Source: Promethearchaeota archaeon (GTDB lineage: Archaea; Asgardarchaeota; Lokiarchaeia; Sigyniarchaeales; SOKP01). From it: 6,278 nt of DNA. Numbering within the stretch: the first letter of the stretch is position 1; each line of letters starts with the position of its first letter. The translations under genes and the position numbers were made by a program. The notes beneath the pieces are model-generated. The model did no database searches. It was not told where the DNA came from and saw nothing but the letters and a program-made list of their open reading frames with translations. This document shows, one piece after another, positions 1 to 5,205 of this stretch. The DNA lies in NCBI GenBank assembly GCA_016840695.1, contig JAEORV010000102.1:1-6278 (forward strand), in the 5' to 3' direction.

Positions 1-1
1 C

Positions 2-547
2 CGTTCAAGCATGGAATGCAAGGATTATCCAATTGAGTTGGGATGCTTATTTCTCGGTGAAGCAACTTTAGGAATTAATCCTCAACTTGGTAAGCAGGTT
101 TCAAAAGAAGAGGCTTTAGACCATCTGAAAAAATGTCAAGAAGCAGGATTAGTTCACATGATAGGGCGAAACTTGTTAGATCGACAATGGTTAGGAGTAG
201 ATCCAGGAGATAAACTCATGTCAATATGCAATTGTTGTCCTTGCTGTTGCTTATGGCGAGTGGCACCAATAATCAATCCTGAAATAGGAAGCAAGGTACA
301 TAAAATGCCTGGCGTTGAAGTGAAAGTAGGAGATAAATGCATAGGTTGTGGAACCTGTACTGAAGGCGTTTGTTTTGTAGATGCTATCCATTTAATCGGG
401 GAACGGGCAGTTATTAACAAGGAATGCAGGGGTTGTGGTCGCTGTGTTGATGTTTGCCCTCAAAATGCCATTGAACTAACAATAAACGACAACGAATATG
501 TAAATAAAACAATAAAATTATTAGAAAGTCTAGTTGACGTTACTTAG
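2..547 (+). CDS. Cysteine-rich 4Fe-4S dicluster ferredoxin-type protein, 5'-truncated by window edge
   Basis: Probable electron-transfer or iron-sulfur protein, cytoplasmic, with no signal peptide or membrane segment visible. The frame stays open to the left edge: three codons (R-S-S) precede the ATG at 11, and base 1 is the last base of a further codon. That ATG is therefore probably internal and the true start lies outside. Numbering from that Met, the C-terminal part carries two ferredoxin-like motifs. The first is C110-x2-C113-x2-C116-x4-C121, with an atypical last spacing and no proline. The second is the classical C139-x2-C142-x2-C145-x3-C149-P. Upstream is an unusual cluster of six cysteines, C73-N-C-C-P-C-C-C80, plus C3, C12 and C42. 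From memory, such ICNCC-CCC stretches occur in uncharacterised archaeal and deltaproteobacterial 4Fe-4S proteins of about 250 residues. The partner and reaction are unknown. It converges on the minus-strand V4R-like gene. Confidence 0.85.
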   Translation, partial: RSSMECKDYPIELGCLFLGEATLGINPQLGKQVSKEEALDHLKKCQEAGLVHMIGRNLLDRQWLGVDPGDKLMSICNCCPCCCLWRVAPIINPEIGSKVHKMPGVEVKVGDKCIGCGTCTEGVCFVDAIHLIGERAVINKECRGCGRCVDVCPQNAIELTINDNEYVNKTIKLLESLVDVT

Positions 548-559
548 TCATGTGAAAAG

Positions 560-583
560 AAAAGGAAATCTTTTGGTTTTTTT
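560..583 (+). terminator. Weak hairpin plus T-tract after the ferredoxin-type gene
   Basis: A short A/U-rich stem (AAAAG at 560-564 with CTTTT at 570-574, loop GAAAT) is followed by GG and seven T. It starts 13 bases after the TAG stop. In archaea the T-tract alone is usually the active part, and the stem is marginal. Confidence 0.45.
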
Positions 584-591
584 ATCGCCCG

Positions 592-600
592 AAAAAAAAA
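592..600 (-). terminator. T9 tract just past the V4R-like gene
   Basis: Nine consecutive T on the minus strand begin one base after the stop codon of the V4R-like gene. This is a typical archaeal T-run termination signal. It shares the 54-base convergent gap with the plus-strand terminator. Confidence 0.45.
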
Positions 601-601
601 T

Positions 602-1114
602 TTAAGACCATTTAATATCAAAATGACACGCACTATCCCCGTTTTTCACGCATGTTTTTTGAGTTATTTTAGGGAATTTTCCACCGAACGCTTCGACACC
701 ACCATAAATTATTCCTTCTTCTAAATGACAGTTATGCATTGTAGAATTCTCGAAGGTATAGTGTTTTTCACCTTTTTCAAGCAACTTCCATTGCCCAAGA
801 CTAGATCCCGAATTTCCCTCAAGATATACCGCAGGTAAAGCGTCTAAAAGATCTTCGGGTGCTTTAAACGGGAGAATTCCTGCTTCTTTCATTTCAGGAA
901 TTATACCTCTCCCAATCTTCATTAAAACAGGTTTACCTAACGCTTTTTCAATGTAATCAGTTAATTTAGTAAATTGTTCCATGGGATACCACTCCGTAGG
1001 TGAAATGTTGTCGTAGTTATATTCAGGAATTTGTTTAAATATCATCTGAGGATTCAATAATTTAGTTTTTACAGCTAAAATATTCGTTCCTCTACATTTT
1101 TGATCTCCTGCCAT
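602..1114 (-). CDS. Stand-alone V4R-like (4-vinyl reductase / heme-NO-binding-like fold) protein
   Basis: A 170-residue soluble protein whose last third resembles the V4R domain, a small-molecule-binding module found in regulators and in bacteriochlorophyll-related proteins. The signature is an E-E-G-I-I-Y-G-G stretch at 132-139 followed by C155-V-K-N-G-D-x2-C163-H-F-D-I. This matches the family's C-terminal pattern of Cys, Gly-Asp, then Cys before a final strand. C129 adds a third cysteine nearby. The N-terminal 60 residues (K-C-R-G-T-N-I-L-A-V) resemble the start of related two-part sensory proteins. No DNA-binding, kinase or other output domain is fused, so any signalling role needs a partner. 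The ATG is preceded by CGGTGG (1119-1124), a weak Shine-Dalgarno match four bases before the start, and by a TATA-like box. It probably forms its own transcription unit, 138 bases beyond the acyl-CoA synthetase gene. The ligand and function are unknown. Confidence 0.7.
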   Translation of the reverse strand: MAGDQKCRGTNILAVKTKLLNPQMIFKQIPEYNYDNISPTEWYPMEQFTKLTDYIEKALGKPVLMKIGRGIIPEMKEAGILPFKAPEDLLDALPAVYLEGNSGSSLGQWKLLEKGEKHYTFENSTMHNCHLEEGIIYGGVEAFGGKFPKITQKTCVKNGDSACHFDIKWS

Positions 1115-1158
1115 TTAACCACCGATTATAACATACAGAAAATACAAAATAGAATTCT

Positions 1159-1170
1159 TATTTAAATATT
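1159..1170 (-). promoter_or_regulatory. TATA-like box for the V4R-like gene
   Basis: The minus strand reads AATATTTAAATA, preceded by an A-tract (1169-1177). Its centre is about 50 bases before the ATG. A start site about 25 bases downstream would give a leader of some 25 bases that includes the GGTGG motif. Inferred from spacing and composition in a very AT-rich gap. Confidence 0.35.
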
Positions 1171-1201
1171 TTTTTTTCAATAATTGTATGATTTTTTATA
1201 A

Positions 1202-1236
1202 TTTTAAGAAGAAAAATGTAAAGATTTTTATAAATC
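1202..1236 (-). terminator. Possible terminator of the aminotransferase/acyl-CoA synthetase operon
   Basis: On the minus strand a small stem (GATTT with AAATC, 1223-1236) is followed by a T-rich stretch without a long uninterrupted T-run. It lies 17 bases after the stop of the acyl-CoA synthetase gene. The stem is short and the call is weak. Confidence 0.3.
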
Positions 1237-1252
1237 GTCCATAGTTATTGTT

Positions 1253-2692
1253 TTATTTCCAAAATATATTATCATTCTTTAAATTGTGTATTCTCGTCCT
1301 TAATTTTAAAGCAGAAACCGCTTGAACTGCTTCTTTAATGCTATGAAAGACGGGAATATTAGAAAGCTCTAATGATTCTATAATTAAGGAATATTTCTCA
1401 ATGTAAGGTATGAAGCATATCACGGGTTTTCTTTCTTGCGATACGACGTTCCCAATCCGCCGACCAACTTGAAAAGATATATTCGGGGGATACGGTAAGA
1501 GCAACAATATGATGCATTCAATTTTATCTATATTTGAAAGGTATTGGATCATGTTCACGATATCCCCGTCCAATACAGAACCAGTCAAGTCTATTGGGTT
1601 ATTAAAAGAGGCAATTTCGCGAGCAACGGGATTTAATGCTCCTTTCATTTCGTCTTTTTCTTTATCTGTAAATTGCACGGCCGTCAGACCATATTTACCA
1701 AGCATGTCTGAACATATAACGCCATGTCCGCCAGAAACAGACAATATGGCCACGTCCCCGTAGACGATGGTATTTTCTCCAAACGGTTTCTTTTTCTGGG
1801 ACAAGACATCGTAGACTTTCAAATAAGTTAACAATTCCCTTTCCGAGCGCGGTTGGATGATGTGATACTGGTTTAAAGCAGCCGAAAGGATTTTGCTATT
1901 GCCCGCTAAACTCGCCGTGTGAGATTGCGTTGCGATTTTTCCCTGAGGAGTGACCCCCCCAAAGAATGTGATGATTGTATCTTCTGATTCGTGAGCTAAT
2001 TCCAAAAATCTCCTTGCCTTATTATCGCTAAAGGCTTCTAAATAAAACGCGATATTACTCGTTTCAGTATCAACCTTGCTAAAATATTCCAATAACATTG
2101 TCTCATCGACAACTGCTCGGTTTCCAATCGAGACTGCAGTGGACACGCCAATATTGCGCTCCTTGAACTTAACAAAAAATTGATCGACTAACACGCCCCC
2201 ACTCTGGCTTATTAGCGCAACAGAACCCTTCGGAGGTCTTGTAATGCGCTCTGTAGGGAGAAATATCGTGTCAATTAAGGGAGGAGCGTAAACACCAATA
2301 CAGTTGGGGCCAAGAACTGCGATATCGTTGTCAAATGCGATCTTTTTCAGTGTTTCTTGCCTTTTTATCCCTTCTCCACCAATTTCAGCAAATCCTCCGC
2401 TAATAATAACTCCAGCGGGAATTCCTAGATCAATACTCTCTTGCATGTATTTCATGGTAGCTTCAGCCCCAACGGCCATGACTAGAAGATCAGGAATTTC
2501 GGGAAGCTTATCCAAGCTTGGATATAATTCTACCCCCTCAATTTCGCCACCTTCCGGATGGATTCCATACGCTTTCACGTCAAGTTCAAATTGGTTTTTC
2601 AGAAACACGATTCGTCCAGGACTTAGCGGATTTTTTTTGCTTACGCCAACAACTGCCATTGATTTTGGTTTGAATAATTTCTCTAAATTCAC
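1253..2692 (-). CDS. ADP-forming acyl-CoA synthetase, alpha subunit (CoA-binding and ligase domains)
   Basis: Alpha subunit of an NDP-forming acyl-CoA synthetase (ACD family). These enzymes convert acyl-CoA, ADP and phosphate to the free acid, CoA and ATP, the energy-conserving last step of archaeal amino-acid and sugar fermentation. The protein has 479 residues, close to the roughly 460 of separate alpha subunits. It contains an N-terminal CoA-binding Rossmann domain (L-F-K-P-K-S-M-A-V-V-G-V, 6-17; G128-P-N-C-I-G-V), a ligase domain (S162-Q-S-G-G; S188-I-G-N-R-A-V-V-D-E) and a C-terminal domain with N365-P-I-D-L-T-G. H258 in S-H-T-A-S-L-A-G is the expected phosphohistidine (H257 in Pyrococcus ACD). 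The start is GTG (2692-2690). It fits the family N-terminus and is preceded by a weak GAG motif. The gene begins 11 bases after the aminotransferase stop, so it is co-transcribed. No ATP-grasp beta subunit is visible in the window, and the acyl substrate is unknown. Residues just before the His loop (F-F-G-G) differ from the usual K-x-G. Confidence 0.9.
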   Translation of the reverse strand: MNLEKLFKPKSMAVVGVSKKNPLSPGRIVFLKNQFELDVKAYGIHPEGGEIEGVELYPSLDKLPEIPDLLVMAVGAEATMKYMQESIDLGIPAGVIISGGFAEIGGEGIKRQETLKKIAFDNDIAVLGPNCIGVYAPPLIDTIFLPTERITRPPKGSVALISQSGGVLVDQFFVKFKERNIGVSTAVSIGNRAVVDETMLLEYFSKVDTETSNIAFYLEAFSDNKARRFLELAHESEDTIITFFGGVTPQGKIATQSHTASLAGNSKILSAALNQYHIIQPRSERELLTYLKVYDVLSQKKKPFGENTIVYGDVAILSVSGGHGVICSDMLGKYGLTAVQFTDKEKDEMKGALNPVAREIASFNNPIDLTGSVLDGDIVNMIQYLSNIDKIECIILLLLPYPPNISFQVGRRIGNVVSQERKPVICFIPYIEKYSLIIESLELSNIPVFHSIKEAVQAVSALKLRTRIHNLKNDNIFWK

Positions 2693-2703
2693 GATAACTC
2701 AAA

Positions 2704-4005
2704 TCATTTCTTTTTTAATTTCATGAAGTTCGACATCGCTCGGTCAAGTCTTTCTATTATATCTTCAATCTCTTCTTTCTTTACTATTAATGGTGGCATA
2801 ATAATGAGCGTATCTTTCTTATTTCCGCAGTAATTAAGCAAGATTCCTTCGTTTATGGAATGCAACATTGCCAATTGTCCATCCGTCTCGGTGTGATATT
2901 CAACGCCCCACATTAGGCCTCTTCCCCGAACATCTTTGATTAAATCGGGATTTTTATCGGCAATTTCGTTCAATCCTTTGCCAAATAACTTGCCCATTTC
3001 TTTCACGTGCTCTAGAAACTTAGGATCGGATTGAATTTCCAGCATTTCGTGAGCTATTGCACATCCGATATCGGAACCCCCTGTTGTAGAGATGTGGATG
3101 AATGGGTCTTCTTTAAACACAGCTTTTTCGATAAACGGTTTATAACTACAGGTTGATAGTGGATAGATTCCGGAGCTCATGCCCTTTCCCAATACCATGA
3201 AATCTGGCACGATTTTCTCATTTGGGTACATGCCCCCGTAAATTGCCCAGAATTCTCCCGTACGCCCAAGACCTGCTTGAACTTCGTCAATGATCATCAT
3301 CGTACCCTTGTCATCGCATGCTTCTCGGACCGCAGCAAAATAACCTTCAGGAGCGATGAGAACTCCTCCAGTTGCAGGAATGGTCTCTAATATCACGCAC
3401 GCAACGTCTTCCGTTATCGCTCTTTTCATCGCATCTATATCGCCAAAAGGAACTTGTCTGAAATCAGAATTGCCCCATAAAAAGTTTTCTTTAAAGTCGG
3501 GATCTCCTGTCAACATGGCAAAACCGGTATGACCATGATATCCTCCTATGGCCGAAACGCATCCTTTTCTCTTAGTATAAGCACGAGAAAACTTTATTGC
3601 GCAATCAATCGCTTCTCCCCCACTCACGCCAAATGTTGTTTTTGTAATACCCGGAGGCATTAATTCCGCCAATTTTTTCCCTAAGAGGGCCCTCCATTCA
3701 GATAATATCATGTGATCTCCAAGATCAAGCCAATCTAAAGCATCTTTAACGTACTGGATTATTCTCGGATTTCTATGTCCTAAATTGAACACTCCCCCGC
3801 TCGATCTGCAATTTATTATTTCTAAGGGCGGTCCTGATTCTTTTACTCTTTCTAAAATCTTGAACTTGATCCCTTCTCTTTCTCCAGGGATTACATTTAA
3901 TCCAAAGCCCTTAAAAAGCTTGACTTTTGGTCCGTTCACGTGCTTGGCGTATAATTTCAACAGTTCTTTCTGAGGTAGAGTTCCTATGAATTTCTTATCT
4001 CCCAT
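2704..4005 (-). CDS. Class III PLP-dependent aminotransferase family enzyme
   Basis: A 433-residue, full-length fold-type I PLP enzyme of aminotransferase class III. The family includes 4-aminobutyrate, ornithine and other omega-aminotransferases, glutamate-1-semialdehyde mutase and archaeal amino-acid racemases. All core parts are visible: S128-G-G-E-A-I-D-C-A-I-K (phosphate binding), G155-Y-H-G-H-T (aromatic residue stacking on PLP), E207-T-I-P-A-T-G-G, D240-E-V-Q-A-G-L-G-R-T-G (Asp to the pyridine nitrogen), the Schiff-base lysine K274 in L-G-K-G-M-S-S-G, and S306-T-T-G-G-S-D. There is no signal peptide, so it is cytoplasmic. The ATG at 4005 has no Shine-Dalgarno motif, but a TATA-like box lies about 26 bases upstream, which suggests a leaderless mRNA. 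It is the first gene of a pair with the acyl-CoA synthetase alpha subunit, consistent with catabolism of an amino acid or omega-amino acid. Substrate cannot be read from sequence, and a racemase remains possible. Confidence 0.9.
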   Translation of the reverse strand: MGDKKFIGTLPQKELLKLYAKHVNGPKVKLFKGFGLNVIPGEREGIKFKILERVKESGPPLEIINCRSSGGVFNLGHRNPRIIQYVKDALDWLDLGDHMILSEWRALLGKKLAELMPPGITKTTFGVSGGEAIDCAIKFSRAYTKRKGCVSAIGGYHGHTGFAMLTGDPDFKENFLWGNSDFRQVPFGDIDAMKRAITEDVACVILETIPATGGVLIAPEGYFAAVREACDDKGTMMIIDEVQAGLGRTGEFWAIYGGMYPNEKIVPDFMVLGKGMSSGIYPLSTCSYKPFIEKAVFKEDPFIHISTTGGSDIGCAIAHEMLEIQSDPKFLEHVKEMGKLFGKGLNEIADKNPDLIKDVRGRGLMWGVEYHTETDGQLAMLHSINEGILLNYCGNKKDTLIIMPPLIVKKEEIEDIIERLDRAMSNFMKLKKK

Positions 4006-4013
4006 AGGTTATG

Positions 4014-4022
4014 AATAGTTGA
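4014..4022 (+). promoter_or_regulatory. Possible operator half-site before the aminotransferase gene
   Basis: AATAGTTGA on the plus strand (TCAACTATT on minus) lies between the TATA-like box and the aminotransferase ATG. The same nine bases occur at 4555-4563, in the inverted repeat before the regulator gene. A regulator bound here would overlap the initiation region. No second arm is present, so this is tentative. Confidence 0.25.
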
Positions 4023-4025
4023 AGC

Positions 4026-4036
4026 GATATTAAAAG
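4026..4036 (-). promoter_or_regulatory. TATA-like box of the aminotransferase operon, positioned for leaderless mRNA
   Basis: The minus strand reads CTTTTAATATC, with an A-rich BRE-like stretch (AAAAAATAA) before it. Its centre is about 26 bases from the ATG at 4005. The normal archaeal TATA-to-start distance therefore puts transcription initiation at or next to the start codon. The absence of a Shine-Dalgarno motif agrees. Confidence 0.45.
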
Positions 4037-4069
4037 TTATTTTTTTAGAAAAGAATTATCAAGGTAAAG

Positions 4070-4076
4070 AAAAAAA
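4070..4076 (-). terminator. T7 tract after the regulator gene
   Basis: Seven T on the minus strand lie one base past the regulator's stop codon. This suggests that the regulator transcript ends before the separate aminotransferase promoter. Confidence 0.4.
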
Positions 4077-4077
4077 G

Positions 4078-4548
4078 TTAACACTGTTCAAATTTAATAT
4101 CACAACATTCACATAACGTGTCCAGATTTTTAATGTAATTTATCATGGATTCGTACCATTTATCTAGCAACATTCTAAATTCCTTTTTTATGGATTCCAT
4201 ATTCGCTGCGTTGTAGACATATACATAACCCTTTTTATTGACGTTTTCCAATTGCTTTTCTTCAACATAGTTCTTCATTGATTTCGATTTCCTGTGAATG
4301 ATTTTTAGGTCAGATAAATTTTGCACTGCTCGTTGAATTGAACTCCTGTCCATTTGTAGTTTTTCCGTCAATTCAGTCGTGCTCACATCATTATTTTTCA
4401 TAATATAACCAAACACCTTAGATTCTGTTTGGTTTAAACCTAAGATACATTTGAATAATCGCAAGCTCGAGAAGATTTCTTTTTTTTCTAAAATTTCATC
4501 TATTCTAATTTCTTCAAACTCTTCTAATTGTTTTCCTATTACTTCCAT
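4078..4548 (-). CDS. Winged-helix transcriptional regulator (TrmB/MarR-like) with cysteine-rich C-terminus
   Basis: A 156-residue DNA-binding protein. A charged N-terminal helical segment (1-30) precedes a winged helix: L36-G-L-N-Q-T-E-S-K-V-F-G-Y-I (first helix), S57-T-T-E-L-T-E-K-L (second), D67-R-S-S-I-Q-R-A-V-Q-N-L-S-D-L (recognition helix), then a basic wing (H85-R-K-S-K-S) ending in G107-Y-V-Y-V-Y-N-A. A C-terminal helical region (118-142) could dimerise. The tail holds C146, C148, C149 and C156, which could bind a metal or sense redox state; that is inference. The ATG is supported by GAGGT (4552-4556), three bases upstream. The gene lies between the thioredoxin gene and the aminotransferase operon on the same strand, and an inverted repeat sits directly before it, so autoregulation and control of the downstream operon are plausible. 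No ligand domain of classical TrmB type is present, and the protein is short for that family. Confidence 0.75.
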   Translation of the reverse strand: MEVIGKQLEEFEEIRIDEILEKKEIFSSLRLFKCILGLNQTESKVFGYIMKNNDVSTTELTEKLQMDRSSIQRAVQNLSDLKIIHRKSKSMKNYVEEKQLENVNKKGYVYVYNAANMESIKKEFRMLLDKWYESMINYIKNLDTLCECCDIKFEQC

Positions 4549-4551
4549 GCA

Positions 4552-4556
4552 ACCTC
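4552..4556 (-). promoter_or_regulatory. Shine-Dalgarno motif of the regulator gene
   Basis: GAGGT on the minus strand, three bases before the ATG at 4548, matches the core of the archaeal anti-Shine-Dalgarno complement. It supports this start over an internal one. Confidence 0.5.
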
Positions 4557-4574
4557 AACTATTTCGTTATAGTT
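4557..4574 (-). promoter_or_regulatory. Inverted repeat, candidate operator before the regulator gene
   Basis: A perfect palindrome with 6-base arms, AACTAT at 4557-4562 and ATAGTT at 4569-4574, separated by TTCGTT. It lies between the ribosome-binding site and AT-rich TATA-like sequences (minus TATTAAAC at 4572-4579, or TTTTAATT near 4594-4601). It would thus overlap or flank the transcription start, as expected for an autoregulated winged-helix repressor. Chance palindromes occur in AT-rich DNA, hence modest confidence. Confidence 0.4.
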
Positions 4575-4578
4575 TAAT

Positions 4579-4587
4579 AAAAAAAAA
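4579..4587 (-). terminator. T9 tract after the thioredoxin gene
   Basis: Nine T on the minus strand begin 27 bases beyond the thioredoxin stop codon, in the 66-base gap before the regulator gene. This is a typical archaeal T-run terminator; no GC-rich stem precedes it. Confidence 0.4.
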
Positions 4588-4614
4588 CAAGAAAATTAAA
4601 AGATAATTAATTGC

Positions 4615-5028
4615 TTAACGGTGTTGTTTTATGGTTTCCAAATATTTCTTGAGCATATCATAATTCATGGCGCCAACGCCCTTGTTTAACACGTTTCCCT
4701 TTTTGACAAAGAGAGTTGTTGGAACGCCCGTTATTTGATATTGCATTGCCAGCGCTCGATTTTCGTCTACATCAACTTTCGCGAAAATGAAGTCCTCGTA
4801 AAACTCGCTCTGAATCTTTTCAAATATTGGTGCATAAAATTTACATGGTCCGCACCAAACTGCCGTAAAATCAATAACCATGATTTTATTGGGATATTTT
4901 TCGATTAACTTCTTGTAATCTTCAGCCGTGTGTAATTTCACGATTGATGTTGGCATAGATTCCTGACTCATCAATTTTTCCGCTTTATCCAATCTTAATG
5001 CTTCTAATTCTTGGTCTACTTCTTCCAT
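4615..5028 (-). CDS. Thioredoxin
   Basis: A cytoplasmic thiol-disulfide oxidoreductase that reduces protein disulfides, normally recharged by a thioredoxin reductase (not in this window). With the start chosen here it has 137 residues. The active site is W58-C59-G-P-C62, preceded by D53-F-T-A-V. The cis-proline is in G102-V-P103-T, and the usual central strand K-V-D-V-D-E is present. A charged helical extension of about 25 residues (M-E-E-V-D-Q-E-L-E) precedes the thioredoxin fold, as in other archaeal thioredoxins. The frame also allows a GTG start at 5037 (140 residues). I reject it because that GTG lies inside a strong Shine-Dalgarno motif, GAGTGAT (5033-5039), four bases before the ATG at 5028. 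T-tract signals on both sides suggest a single-gene transcript. The neighbouring cysteine-tailed regulator could be a client, which is speculative. Confidence 0.92.
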   Translation of the reverse strand: MEEVDQELEALRLDKAEKLMSQESMPTSIVKLHTAEDYKKLIEKYPNKIMVIDFTAVWCGPCKFYAPIFEKIQSEFYEDFIFAKVDVDENRALAMQYQITGVPTTLFVKKGNVLNKGVGAMNYDMLKKYLETIKQHR

Positions 5029-5032
5029 TGTA

Positions 5033-5039
5033 ATCACTC
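5033..5039 (-). promoter_or_regulatory. Shine-Dalgarno motif deciding the thioredoxin start
   Basis: GAGTGAT on the minus strand closely matches the archaeal GGAGGTGAT consensus and sits four bases before the ATG at 5028. It contains the alternative GTG codon, so it decides the start in favour of the ATG. Confidence 0.6.
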
Positions 5040-5073
5040 TATACTTATTTTAGTAGTGTAAAAATATTTCATA

Positions 5074-5109
5074 ACTTAATTATAATAAGTGAAAAACCCT
5101 ATTTAAAGG
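5074..5109 (-). promoter_or_regulatory. Probable promoter region of the thioredoxin gene
   Basis: On the minus strand CCTTTAAATAGG (5098-5109) is a good TATA-like box that would start transcription near 5078, giving a leader of about 50 bases. A second AT-rich candidate lies near 5086. Between that start and the box is an inverted repeat, ACTTA (5074-5078) with TAAGT (5086-5090), spaced by seven bases. The exact box is uncertain. Confidence 0.35.
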
Positions 5110-5190
5110 TGTTTATTATGAAATTAAAATCACTACTTAAAATTTGAATAAAATTTTTTAATGATATTTTTGCCATTAAAATGATATATT

Positions 5191-5197
5191 AAAAAAA
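5191..5197 (-). terminator. T7 tract after the coiled-coil gene
   Basis: Seven T on the minus strand begin eight bases after the stop codon of the coiled-coil/zinc-ribbon gene and are followed by more AT-rich sequence. There is no stable stem. It fits archaeal T-run termination. Confidence 0.4.
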
Positions 5198-5205
5198 GAG
5201 TAAGG

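Noticed and set aside
154..420. Minus-strand frame opposite the ferredoxin-type gene
   Set aside because: The plus-strand frame has clear Fe-S motifs, and the opposite frame shows no family features.
1509..1763. Open plus-strand frame of 84 codons inside the acyl-CoA synthetase gene
   Set aside because: It lies wholly antisense to a well-supported gene, has no recognisable motif, and its composition mirrors the opposite strand.
2304..2726. Open plus-strand frame of 140 codons opposite the acyl-CoA synthetase start
   Set aside because: It is antisense to the conserved CoA-binding domain. The Ser/Pro/Ile-rich translation is typical of a shadow frame.
4615..5028. Glutaredoxin-like or protein disulfide oxidoreductase identity
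   Set aside because: The WCGPC site, GVPT cis-proline and single-domain length fit an ordinary thioredoxin.
5038..5205. Possible small RNA or short gene in the 168-base gap before the thioredoxin gene
   Set aside because: There is no stable structured segment and no short frame with a ribosome-binding site. The AT-rich sequence is explained by a terminator and promoter.
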